From Prorocentrum cordatum (taxonomy: Eukaryota > Sar > Dinophyceae > Prorocentrales > Prorocentraceae): a stretch of 64,000 nucleotides of DNA. Location: assembly GCA_963575745.1 (NCBI GenBank), contig CAUYUJ010016490.1, positions 60,958-124,957 of the forward strand, in the 5' to 3' direction. A program made the position numbers and the translations under genes. The notes beneath the pieces are model-generated. The model saw only the letters and a program-made list of their open reading frames with translations, made no database searches and was not told where the DNA came from. Shown here piece after piece: positions 10,927 through 21,660 of the stretch (position 1 is the first letter of the stretch; every line of letters begins with the position of its first letter).

Positions 10927-12177
10927 CAGGCCGCCCTCAGCGGCACCCTCAGCAGCACCCCCAGCCCCCAGCAGCAGCAGCGCGGCCGGCGGCCCCCGCG
11001 GGAAAGGCAGCGCGCGAGCCCTCCGAGCTGCCCCCGGCGGCGCCCCCAGCTGCAGCGCGGACAGCGGCCTCGGGGCCGGGCGAACCCCACGGGCCGCCTC
11101 CAGCGCCCCCAGCGGCAGCGTCGCAGGCAGGGCCCGCGCCAGAAGCGGGCGAGCCTTCCAGGCGGCCCCTGGCAACGCCGTGGCCAACGGCACTGGAATG
11201 GCGGTTGCGGGTTGCCGGAGGCCTCGCCTCGCAACCTCGCGCAGGCCGCTCCCCGATCTGGCCGCCCGGCGGCCTCGTCGGCCCTGGCAGCGGCCCACGC
11301 GCCGCCTCCCGCGCCCCCAGCAGCAGCGGCAGCATCGCAAGCGGACCCCGTGAGGGGGGCAGACGAGCCCACCAGGCCGCCCCCAGCGACACCCCCGGCG
11401 GCACCCCCAGCAGCAGCAGCGCGGCCGGCGGCCCCCGCGGGGAGGGCAGCGCGCGGGCCTTCAGAGTCGCAGCGGGCGCACCCCCAGCTGCAGCGCGGCC
11501 AGCGGCCTCCAGCGGAGGGGTACCTGCGCCCCCAGCGGCAGCGTCGCAGGCGCCAAGCAGCCCCGGCAGCGCTTCCAGCAGCAGCGCAGCCAGCGGCCTC
11601 CGCCCTGCAGAAGGCTGCGTCGGCTTCTCTGGCTCCCCATGCGGCCACGCAGGAGGCGTCGACGTCCTCGGAAGCCTCCCCGACGGCGGCGGCGGCCTCC
11701 CTGGTGGGCGTCGGGGGGGTAGTCGCCCTGCAGTGGGGCGCACAGCATCGCCGACGCCGGCGTCGGCAATGCTCAGGCGCCAGCTGCGCCCCCCTTTCGA
11801 GGCTCCGCGAGCGTCCGCGCCTGCCTGGGCTGCCCGGCGGCGTGGAGGACGTTCGCGAGCGGTGCAGGCATTGCCCGAGCGTGACCTGCCGCCTGGCCTC
11901 CGCCGCGTGGTGAGCGGCGGCCACCTCGCGCCACGACCTGTGCGCGGCTCGCCCCCCCCATTAGCGCCCCCGTCGCCGCAGACTGGCGGCAATTCGTCGG
12001 GAGCGGCGGCAACCCCATCCGCCTTTGCTGGCGGCGCTGCGCCAGGCACTGCAGAGCCCCTGGTGATTCCATCACCAGGACCTCCGCGAACAACACCGAC
12101 GCCTGCTCCGGGTGCAGCGGCAGGCGCGGAGGCGGCGGGACCGCCCGCGGCCGCCGTCAGACCACCGGCAGGGGCCT
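10622..12177 (-). pseudogene. Pro/Ala/Arg-rich LINE linker region
   Basis: Very GC-rich DNA between the ORF1-like and endonuclease segments on the minus strand. Several overlapping frames are open on both strands because of composition, so the true frame cannot be chosen. The segment AVPGAAPPAKADGV recalls linkers of LINE polyproteins but has no domain. Diverged internal duplications share CCCCGATCTGGCCGCC and similar blocks at about 10820 and 11250. Confidence 0.4.
10868..10923. repeat. (AGC)n microsatellite
   Basis: About 18 AGC triplets inside the LINE linker, giving poly-Gln, Ser or Ala in one direction and poly-Ala, Leu or Cys in the other. A recent expansion is likely. Confidence 0.95.
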
Positions 12178-13301
12178 TCACAGCGACCCCGCGCACCGCA
12201 GTGGCGACGAGAGCGCGAAATTGTTCGACATGTATGGCGGCCTCGCTTCCGCCGCCTCCGCCAGCTGCCCCACCACGTTGCTGCAGCGCTGCGGTCGCCG
12301 CCGCAAGCGTGTCGAAGGCTGCGGCGACCCCCACCTCGGCGCCTTGGTGAGCGGCGTTGCTGCCGCAGGCGGCGCCGAAGCTGGGGCCGCCTCCGCCTGC
12401 AGAGCTGCCAGCGCCGCATCGGCCTGTCGTAGGGCCTGCTGCGCCTGTACCTCCTCGCACTCGAAGTGCTGGACGGCCCGCCGCGCCTCGGCCAGGTCCT
12501 CGGTGGCAGCCTTGAGCTTCGCAGCAACCGCCCGCTGCGAGTCCGTGGCGGCCTGCACGCGGACAGCCTACGGCCGGGCTGCCTGCGCCGCCTGCTCCAG
12601 GACCTGTATCTGGCGATCGCAATCCGCCACGCAGTGTTCCACGCCATAGCGGTGAGCAGTGGCCCGGCGCTCGCGCCAGTACCGGAGCTCCCGCTGCGCA
12701 GGGGTCAACTCCTGCTGCGAACCAGCATCGACAGGAGGCGGCATGGGAGCGTCGCCAGCCGGCGCCGCTGCGCCAGCGGACGGCGAAGGGAGGATGCGCT
12801 TCACCATCTCCGCGTAAGAGGCCGCACCCGACACAGTCTGTTGGTCGCCACCTCCCCCACGCTGCGAACGCCGCTGCCCCATCTCGCGCGTCGGAGGCGC
12901 TGGCCGGCGGGACCTTGGCTGCCGCCCGTGACGCGTCGGCTATCCGCTGCAGCGCCGGCCGATCGCACCGCAAGCAGCGCACGCGGCATGCCCAATTGCC
13001 TGCGTGCCCACATTGACAGCCCCAGCATGACTCCCGCGGCCCGGGGAGGACAGCGGCGTCCGCCTGCTTGCTGCCAGTCCAGGCCCGGCCAGCAGCTCGC
13101 CCGCGCATCCCGGGTTGCGCGCCTGTGGTGCGCCTGCAGGAGTTCCGCCGCCTTGCCCAGGCAGAGCAGAACCCGCACGCGCGCGCTGGGAGCGGGCGCA
13201 GCGATGCCACGCGGGCTCCCCAGCCAGGGGAATCGTGGTCGCCGGAGCGACTCGCCAGAGGCTATGGCTGGCACGCGTGCGCCCCCGCGCACGCCCGACG
13301 G
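12178..13301 (-). pseudogene. LINE ORF1-like protein: zinc finger and coiled coil
   Basis: The minus strand starts just below three nested spliced leaders. Near 12965-13030 it encodes a RanBP2-type zinc finger (CWGCQCGHAGNWACRVRC, Cys pairs around an Asn-Trp), which I know as a frequent feature of dinoflagellate LINE ORF1 products. Downstream, 12882-12568 gives SYAEMVKRILPSP and a charged helix (QRELRYWRERRATAHRYGVE). An in-frame TAG follows, and the same frame resumes at 12558-12178 as a coiled coil (AAKLKAATEDLAEARRAVQH). The stop and the switch between the zinc-finger frame and the coiled-coil frame show decay. Likely role: RNA binding and assembly of the element's RNP. Confidence 0.6.
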
Positions 13302-13343
13302 CTTGAGCCTTGAGCCAATGGCTTGAGCCAAAATGGCTACGGC
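13302..13343 (-). other. Triple nested spliced leader (minus strand)
   Basis: On the minus strand, 13343-13322 is a perfect 22-nt spliced leader with G as the variable first base. Bases 13321-13309 are a second copy lacking two T (CCATTGGCTCAAG). Bases 13308-13302 are the last 7 nt of a third (GCTCAAG). The order full-shorter-shortest points at the LINE ORF1-like region and implies at least three rounds of trans-splicing and retroposition. Confidence 0.93.
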
Positions 13344-13410
13344 AACACAGCTCCATGGCACAATAGCATCACCATTGATATCTTCAGCGTTGCCACTGCC
13401 CACCGCGGGG
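13344..13410. repeat. Dispersed 60-bp repeat, copy 1
   Basis: Contains TAGCATCACCATTGATATCT followed by TCAGCGTTGCCACTGCCC. A closely matching copy lies at about 60445-60515. This copy directly abuts the spliced leader of the minus-strand retrocopy, so it marks the target into which that cDNA inserted. Confidence 0.8.
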
Positions 13411-14250
13411 TCTGTCCGATGGGCAGCGTGTTGTGCCCATAGGGGGGTCGGATGCGGAAGAAGCGGGGGGAACAATGCGGGGAAAGAAAAAGAGAGGAGG
13501 GAGAGGCTAGTAGGACGCATTCGGGGACGCGAGGAAGACGGGGCAGGGGGCAGGGCGACGGGGAGAATCGGGGGAATGGGAAGCGGGAGGAAGATGATTT
13601 GGGAAGGGTCTGGGGCAAGACGGGGGCAAGAGGAAGGACTGGGGGGAACGAGAAGGGGATGGGGGGGCAGAAGAGGGAGGGACGTTAGCAAACCAGCTGC
13701 GCGGCCCAGTCCCTGCCCAAAATTCCTGGCGACGGCCACGGCGCCCCCGAGGGCGAGACTATCTCGTTCTCGAACCGAGTGTCCACAAGACAACTGGTGC
13801 CCTGGGATGAGTGGCCGAGAACCCTCCACCGCGCTCCAGTGCTAGGTGAAGCGCCCCCAAGTCCTCCCAGCCCCTCTGCAACGCGTCCTGCAAGTCCCCC
13901 TTCGAGGGCACGGGGCTCCGGTCCGCCCATAACGGTTGGGCGTCTCCGGGCGCTCTCGAGGGTTGCCGCGCAACCCTCCTGGAGGCCCTGGGGGCGTGGC
14001 TGGAGATCCGCATGTGCCCGCCTGTCCCAAGATGGCCCCCGAGGGGAAGTCCTGGGCTTTCGGGGATGGACAGAGCCCCATTGAGTAAAACGTGGGTTGG
14101 CGAGAACGACCTCGGGCCCAGACCTGGCGGACGCAAGCCTGGAAAGTAACGGCCGCGGCGCCCTCTCGAGAAGCGAAGACGAACGGTTCATTAATCGACG
14201 TGTCGGGGTGGGGGCTCTGTCCACCCCCGAGGATCATCTCGGGGGCCTAT
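13411..14250. other. Unassigned stretch
   Basis: Purine-rich on the plus strand to about 13690, then mixed sequence. No domain or RNA gene recognised. Open frames on both strands look compositional. Confidence 0.4.
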
Positions 14251-14392
14251 TGTCAGGAGGGAAAAACCACATAGACACAATTAATCGTCGATTCCCAAGA
14301 AAATATGTGAAAATAAAAACGCAGAAAATATGAGAGAATATTGGGAATCCTTTTATTTGTGTGTATTTATTTGTATGTCTCAGGGCCCCTTC
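14251..14392 (+). repeat. Dispersed AT-rich block, copy 2
   Basis: Second copy of the block at 7690-7853, in the same orientation. It shares TGTCAGGAGGG at the start, AATTAATCG-CGATTCCC-AGAAAAT inside and CCCCTTCA at the end. It is about 20 bp shorter. Confidence 0.8.
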
Positions 14393-15945
14393 ATCTTGCG
14401 CCGTCGTGAAGGCCCCGGGGGGCGGGCAAAGAACGGCGGAGCCGTCGAGACGACTCTGCGCTGCTGCGCGGCTTCAGCACGACAGGTACTTCGCTTTGGA
14501 GCGTCTCCGAAATGGCCCACGAACGTTGTGTTTCTTTGTTCGGCAAGCTAAGTAAGGGATCCCGAAAGACAATTCAAGTAACTTTAAACAGAAACTTTAA
14601 AGTAACTTCCGCCGAGAAGAAGAAAGTAACAACAAAGTAACAAAGAGTAAGCCGCTCAGAAAAAAGGTGACGTTTGAGAACGGTTGTCAAACAGACACGC
14701 GTACTTTTGAACGTAACGAAGCCTCGTTCGTGACGAACGAAGCTTCCGTCATCGCCCTCGCGCGGCCCCGACGCCCCCGAAAAAGCTCCAGAGGCCCCCG
14801 AGACGGCCCGGGAGGAGCTTGCCAGGGAACCCGAGCTGACGTTTGGAGCCGTCTGCCCCGAGATGGTTCCCGGCGTCTGCCGGCCAGCCTCGGGCAAACC
14901 TCACTCGAGCATGCTGGGAGCCTCTCGGGGACCTCTTGAACTTTCTTGGGGGGGATCCTGGGTGGTTTATGATTCGGGGGCGGCAAAGAGGGGGGTGATG
15001 ACTAGGGGGGGGGGGATATCATGGCGCGGGCCATGAGATCTCCGCAGATTTCATGGCGCCTCTTCTTATTTCATTACGTCCCAGGCCCCCCCGCTGGGCC
15101 GCGCACATGCCGCTGGTCATGATTTGTACCCCCCCCCTCTTGGACACCCCCCTCTTGGCCGCTCCCGAGTGGTTTATGATGGGGGCCTCGGGGAGCCCTC
15201 GTGGGCGCTTCTTGGGGGCCTGCTGGCGCTTCGGGGTGCCCTCTCAGGAGCCTCGCGCCCAATGATGCCCAAGCGCGGCGGCGGGAGTGGCCGGAGGCCA
15301 CGCGTGATAATCACGAGGGGCGCTGGACAACACTGAGACCTCAAGCTCGATCCAAGCGATTTCCGGCCCGACAGTTCGTGCTTCCCGGCCGATGAGTCCT
15401 AACAGATCGACATCCTCGCCACAACGCGCTCGGAGGAGATTGTGTCACCGGAAGCACGACCTCTCCGTCCTCAAGGCGCAGCTAGAGATCGACAGGGTGC
15501 TCTTTTCGGGGAGCCCTGGGGGAGGGGCTAACAAGGTCCAGGCTGCCACCTTCATATGGCATCACGGTGCTGGTCGCGCGTGGGTCAGTGTGCCTCGCGG
15601 CCGTGCCCGTGAGAACCAGAGTGGAGCTGGACGCGTGCGGCCTCGTGAAGTTGCACGGACAGCCGCTCAACGAGTTCTTCACGAGCCTGACATCCGCGGC
15701 CCTGAAGGGCGCGAGGCCGACCTTGGCGGCGAGGCCGTGCGGCCAAAGATTGACTTGGGTTCGCCGCCGAGCGCACTGGCGCCGCACAGAAGCAACGCCG
15801 CCAATCTCCAGGCCGAGGTGGTCCCCATCTGGGACTGGGGCAGCCGCCGTCACACTGCCCGCGGGCTCTGGCGGTATCGGGAAGCGTCGCGAGCAGCCAC
15901 GCGCGGGGCCCAGCCCCGTGAGCTCGACGGGCCTGGGGGCGACAA
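14393..15945. other. Unassigned stretch
   Basis: Includes a segment at 14575-14660 with several AAGTAAC repeats and a G run near 15005-15015. No recognised gene. Frames from 15392 and 15567 into the LINE show no endonuclease motif, so they are not claimed. Confidence 0.4.
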
Positions 15946-18900
15946 GTGTCGGCGCAGATGTGTCCAGCCAGCTCGCCGTCGTGCTCGACCCCGCTTCGCG
16001 TGTCGTGGTGGTTATTGTGGGGGTGGATTTTTCGCCTTCTAAACATGGCCGCTGCCGAACGCGCCGTCTCCGCCAGCTTGCGCTGGGATCTTCGCTTGGC
16101 GACGCTCGCAGCTTTGGAGGTGGAGCTGTCGGTCGAGGCGCCGGAGTTTGCTGCGATGCGGAGGTGGCCTCAGCCCTTTGATGGGCCCTCTTCGGACGGG
16201 TGGCCCGACGCCCGACAAGCCGCCACCGACGAGGTGGTCCGAGTGCGCGGGCGGCCCTTCCAGGCCGCCCTCCGCGACGGCAATGTGGCGGCGGTTTGGG
16301 CCGCGCTAGAGGCCGCCAAGCGCCAGTGGTTCGGCCGTCGAATGGGCCACCTTCAGCCGCCCGAGCGGCGGCGCGCCTGCGCGAAGTGGCAGGCCAGCCG
16401 CCCCGCGCTGCCAGCGCGCGCGGCGAGGTGCGCGACAAGGCAGCGGATGCTGCGTTGCTCCGGCTGCGGCGCCCCCCATCCATGCAGCGCGCCGCGCGGC
16501 GGTGGGGCCTTGGCTGCCAGCCAGCGCGGGCGGTGGTCTCAGCGCTGTGCAGAGATGAGCCTGCTGGGGGCGCGTGGATGGCGGACCTGCAGCGCCTCGC
16601 TACCGCGCCGGGCCCGCCGGCCAGCAGCGTCGCGCGGGCTGAGGCGGGGCATCGGGGGGCGCAGCAGGCCCCGGCAGGCGCTGGCAAACGGAGGCGGGCG
16701 TTTGCGCCGCTGGACCCGAGCAGACAGCGCCTTTTTTGCCGCCCTTGTGCCCGCCCCGCGCGGTGACGAAGAAGGCGCAGCTGGTGCGAGGCGCGGGGGT
16801 CGCCTGTGGTGCCGCTCCCTCCGCGGCGGCGCGGCTGCCCAGCTCCAGTGCTTCGAGCACCGCTGGAGGGCCTTGCGACGGCGGCGCGTCCGGGCGCCGC
16901 CCGACCTCGAGCGCCTCGATTCTCTGCCGCCCTTCCCGGAGAGGGCGCCATGGGCGGCCGCGCTGGTCCGCTCGATCTTCGGCGATGGCGATGCGCAATG
17001 CGCCTGGCCTCGAGGGCTTGACAGTGGCCACGCTCCGCCTGCTCCCTTCCGAGCTCCTGGAGTGGGTCGCGGAGCTCTTCGAGGCAGCGGAACGCATTGG
17101 CCGATGGCCCGCTGAATGCTGCCAGCCGAAGGGCCCGCTGCTGCCTAAGGCTGGCGACGGCGGGCCCATGGGCCGCCGGCCAATCTGGCTGCGCCGCGTA
17201 TGGGCTGCAGGGCGGGCGCAGTTGCTTGCGCGATGGCATTCGGCATAGGGTGGCGGCGGCGGCGGCGTCAGGGCCGAGGCTCGCGTGGGACCTCGCGCCG
17301 GAGCTCGAGGCCGCGGAGGCCGCGGGCGAGGCCATCTGTGGCGGCGCGACTCGCGCCAGCGTTCCTGAATGGCTGCGCGGGCCTCTGCTTGCCACCTGCG
17401 CGTCGCCTCGCCGGTTGCGCGTCGATGGTGCCCTTGGCTTGCCGTGGGCGCCTGCCGGCGGCGTCCTCCCTGGTTGCGCGCTGGCCGTCTCCGTGCTGAG
17501 CGTCCTGGTCCGGCCGTGGTGCCAACCGTGCGTGCCGGGCGCGTGCGTTATGGCCTGAGGCGCCGCGTGTGCGTTGACGACTTCGCGCCGTGGGCGCGCG
17601 GCGACCCCGGCGAGACCGCAGAGGCCGTTGCAGAGGCCCGGCCCTCCCGATCACTTGGGCCTACGAGGGTGGCATGGATTGGCGGCTGCATGAGGTCAAG
17701 AGCAGGGCTCCAGCGAGAGATGCCGTCGATCTCCGCTGCGGCCGAAATCCGCGACCTCGGGGTAGTCGCGGTGGCCAGCAAGCAGCAGAAGCACCCCGTG
17801 ACTGCAGCGAGGGTGCAGCTGGCGTGGGGCGGGTGCGCTCGGCTCCGCCGCCTGCCGGTGCCCTTCCGCTGGCGCTGCCTGATGGGCGCTGCCGCTGGCG
17901 CGGCCGCGGGCACTTGCGGATCGTCCTGCGGGCGCCTTGCTGCCCGCGATTTGTAGCAGCTCCGCCGCGCGGTCAAGGGCGCCGCTCGCCGCGCCCCCGG
18001 GCGGCCGCCGAGATCGTGTTCGGCGCGCTCTGCCCCGCCTGGCGCCTGGGCCTCAAAGCGGTGGCGACCTTCGCGCTGGTGCTGCGGGCTGCGCGGGCTC
18101 TTCGGTCTGGCCAGCTCGACCTCGCTCTCTGGCGGAGCGCGGCCGCGGCTGTCCGCGCGGGGGCTTCCCGGGCGCGCCGTCGGACCCGTGGCCACAGCGC
18201 TGCGCGGCATGTGCGAGCTGGGGCTGGGAAGCGACGTGGATTGCTGGGGCGGCGTGCCGACGGCGCCCGGCGGCCGGCGCACCGCTGACAGGCCGCGGAG
18301 AGCAACCGAGCGCGTCGCCCTCGCGGCGTGGGCCCGGGTCGAATTCCGCAACGTCGCGGCCCGCCGGCCGTATTGCGCCCTCCTGGCCGACGGCGCGGGC
18401 CGCTGGGCGACGCGACGCGACGTTTGCTCGCGGCTGGCGCGTTCGATGCCGACGCCGGAGAGCTGCGCGGCGTCCTGTGCGGCAGTGGTCCTGGAATCCG
18501 TCGCGACGAGGTGGAATGGTCGTTCGGCGACTTGCCCGCGCTGCGGCCTGGCCCCAGAGGGCCGCGATCGCCGTTTCTGGGCGTGTCCGGCGCGGGAGGG
18601 CAAGCGGCGCGCGGCGCTGGCCGCCGCCTGTGCCTCCTCGGGCGCCCTGTCCCCGAATGCAGCAGCCTCTCGCCTAAGGGCTGCCGTCCGGGGTCGCCGC
18701 CGCGGGGGCGTTGGCCATGCCGCCGCGCCTTGCTGCCCTCGCCGACGCCGCCAGCGGCAGGGGCCAGCGGTTCCCGCCGCGGGCCGAGCTGCAGCCCACT
18801 GCGCCCCGACGCGCTCTGGATCGACGGCGCCTGCGTCCGTCCGGCGGACCCCCTGCTGGCGCGCGCGGCGTGCGTCTACGCTGCGCAGGCTCCGGCCAGC

Positions 18901-19660
18901 CCGACCCCGGTTGTCCGGTCGACGGGGTGCAGACTGCCCGCCGCGCCGAGGTGGCGGCCGCCGTCGCGGCCGCGCGCGCCGTCGGCGATCCCGTCGACCT
19001 TGCCCCTGACAGCAAGTGCGTCGTTCGATCCTGCGCGCAGGTCGCGGCCGGCGCGGGCGCGGGGGAGTGGGGGCGCGCCGACCTCTTGCAGCAGGTGGAG
19101 GAGGCCATCCGTAGCGGAAGGCGGAGGGCCCGCTGGGCACCCGCACGCCCCTCGGCAGCAGAGGCCCGCGAGCGCGGGCTGAGCGAGCGGGGCCGCCTCG
19201 GCAACGCCGCGGCCCACGGCAGCGCCGGCGCGGCCGCCGCGCAGCGGGCCCCGCCTCAGGCAGCTGCGGCAGCGTGCCGACGGGAGCCCGAGCAGCTGGA
19301 GGCCGCGCAGCGCGTGCTCGCAGCCGCGCAGCTGGCTGCCATGGCGGCGGTGCCGCCCGCCGCCCGCCGCCGGCTGCGCGACTGGCCCAGCGTGCGCCGC
19401 GGGGCCCGGGCTCGCGCGGGTTCCGCGCTGCTGGACGCCGCCGCCGCCCCTGCTGGGCGCGCGCCCCTGCCGGCGTCGCCGCCGCGGCGCAGCGGCGGAG
19501 ACGACCCCGGCCGCCCAGGCGCCAGGGTCGCCGCCTTCTTCGCAGGGCGGTCGTGGTTGCCGCGCGCCCTCGCGCAGGGGCCGGGCCGCGTCGCCTGTCC
19601 CCGGAGCGGCGCCAGCGCAACGACGCCGGCGGTGGTGCTCGGGAGTGTGTGCCCAGGGTT
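15946..19660 (+). pseudogene. LINE with reverse transcriptase and RNase H, frame-broken
   Basis: A plus-strand non-LTR element whose domains appear in order but in changing frames. From 16030 a helical pre-RT region reads ALRDGNVAAVWAALEAAK. At 17000-17200 the RT fingers read ELFEAAERIGRWPAECC and PLLPKAGDGGPMGRRPI. At 17400-17490 the palm shows the G-x-L-P/G-C-x-L segment. At 17567-17600 the catalytic motif reads RVCVDDFAPW. An IRDLGVV motif follows near 17745. A Cys cluster (CPRCGLAPEGRDRRFWACP) lies at about 18535-18590. RNase H follows, with WIDGACV at about 18817, RAEV (Glu at 18948), LAPDSK (Asp at 19008) and GNAAAH near 19201. The first Asp and the rest of RNase H lie in different frames. 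At least four frameshifts make it inactive. No endonuclease is visible upstream. Confidence 0.75.
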
Positions 19661-19750
19661 AACAATTATGATGTTCCAACTTACTGTAGCTTTGATTGCC
19701 AGAAAGAATTTCGAGCACCAAAAATAGTGCCGAAACTCAAGGATTTTCAC

Positions 19751-19782
19751 GTGTCGGGCACTGGGAGACACTCGCCCGACAC
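19751..19782. other. 9-bp perfect inverted repeat
   Basis: GTGTCGGGC at 19751-19759 pairs with GCCCGACAC at 19774-19782 around a 14-nt loop. It lies about 90 bp after the apparent LINE end, in a local AT-richer stretch. It could be a transcript-end structure of the LINE or chance. Confidence 0.5.
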
Positions 19783-21660
19783 TGTTTTGATATTGTTTCG
19801 ATGCTCTTTTGACCCTCTTCCAGGTGCTCGAAATTATTCAAAGGCTGCCGCCTCTGCCGCCGACCCCAATTGAGCGACGAACGATTCGTGAAGTATGTTT
19901 GATTCGCTTGTTGTTGGGGTGCTTCTCCGAGCACGTCAGGAAGGGTTCAGATAAGTTTCCGGATTCTCGGTGGCATCTCGGACGCCTTTTGGTGGCAGTT
20001 TTGGGGCCTCATGGGATCGGTGCCGGGTTTCTTGTAGGTGTCTCGCAGCTTTCTGGGGCCTTTGGGTGCCTCTTGGGGCCTCCTGGGGGCCACTTGGGGC
20101 GGGGCGCTACGGTTTTTGGTTTGTCTCCCTTCTTTCGGGCCACTGTTGGGGCCGTCATGGGGTTCTTGGGGCGGCCTCTTGGGCAGTGCTGGGGCGGTAT
20201 GCGGGGCCTCGGGAACGCCGGAATCTTTGAAACAACTGGGGCAAATCAGTGTGTTTTGCTGCTTCAGGTCTTCTTCGGCGGCATATGCAAGGCCTATTGG
20301 GACATCTTGTGGACCCCTTGGGCCATCTGGACGCCGCGCAGGGTGTTTTGGCGCGATCTTGGAGCAGTCTGGGCGTTTAGGGCCGTCTTGGGTGATTCTT
20401 GGGCCCTGTTGGCCTGTTTGGAGGGGCCCATCGCTCCGAAACGGGCACGCGAGAGACCGCGAGAAGCCCCCATGATAAGATGTCGTAATGTGGAATTGAG
20501 GATTCCGAACGATTCCTCAGGAGCACGGACTGAGGCTGAGAGGATGCTGGTTCGAACCCATTCTGTGCCCAAAAGCACGGTGGCGGATCTACAGGACAAT
20601 GATACTTCGATGATCGTGGCCCTGACGGGACGCATCGCATTTCCGAGCTCCACGGGGGAAGCCGCGGGGGGCAGTGACTCGGGTTTGCGGTTGGTCGATT
20701 GGTGAGGTGGCAACAATTATCCAGAAGCAGCGATGACCCCGTCCCTGGAGCCCGAGCGTGCCAGGCACATCTGGTGCGCCCGATGCGCCGCGTGCCTCCA
20801 CGTGCGCCAGGTGTACTGCGCACTCCAGCCGCGCCATCTGCGCCACGTCTGGGTCACGTGCAGAGTGCATCAGGTGCGCCTGTGCACGTGACAGCACACA
20901 TCGGGAAACATCTTGGCCTCCACCATCCGAGTCGAAAACCAAGGTGGCATAGACCAGACGGGGCTAGGACAAGGATACATTCGTTCGAGAGCGTTCTGGA
21001 ACGCTCTCGGAGCGTTCCGGAATGATGGTTTGAGAATGCCGCGGCGCTCGATATGTACACATCTTCCAGTACCTCCAGACCCCAGTGATCCTCGTTTTAT
21101 TCTCTCTCGATGTTTTCCTCCTCTTGGACTCGTCTTACTAAAGCGCAAGCTCTTGGAGCTCCGCGCCGATCTCTTGGAGCTGCGCTGGGCCCGCTCCATG
21201 GCGCGCGCAACGCGCCCGGGGCGGCGCGGGCCTGGGCGCAGATCCGAGGGATCCGTGCAGGTGTTTCCGTTCCGGGGCCTCATGCGAATCTTGCCTCCGC
21301 TCCTCGCGAATGCCGGCGGCCTCCTCAACTCGGAGGAGGAAAAAAGGTACTTCCACCACTGCCCTTTCCCCGTTCAGGCATCTCTGCGGGAGGAGGGCGA
21401 TCACGATCACAGAGGAGGAGGGAGGAGGAGGAGGAGGAGGAGGAGGAGGAGGAGGAGGAGGAGGAGGAGGAGGAGGAGGAGGAGGAGGAGGAGGAGGAGG
21501 ACGAGCGTGGAATAACGACCAGAGGAACAGGGGAGGCGACGACGACGAAGACGGCCGACGACGACGACGAGTGATGTCGGCGACGACGATCGGAGGAGGA
21601 GAAGGTATCCATACTCGTGCACTTGTCACGTTTTCACGCCTTTTTCGGCCTTCTGGGCGG
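19783..21660. other. Unassigned stretch with minisatellites
   Basis: A degenerate 12-bp minisatellite of GGGGCCTCTTGG type lies at about 20038-20215. A (GAG)n run of about 29 triplets lies at 21413-21501. A GTGCGCC/CACGTG-rich patch lies at 20755-20895. No gene recognised. Confidence 0.5.

Noticed and set aside
10949-13210. A single 753-codon minus-strand gene
   Set aside because: Much of this frame crosses GC-rich DNA open on both strands. The zinc finger and the coiled coil lie in different frames, so a single gene is not supported, only LINE remains.
15482-17395. A 637-codon minus-strand gene
   Set aside because: It is the antisense shadow of the plus-strand LINE, whose RT motifs are clear.
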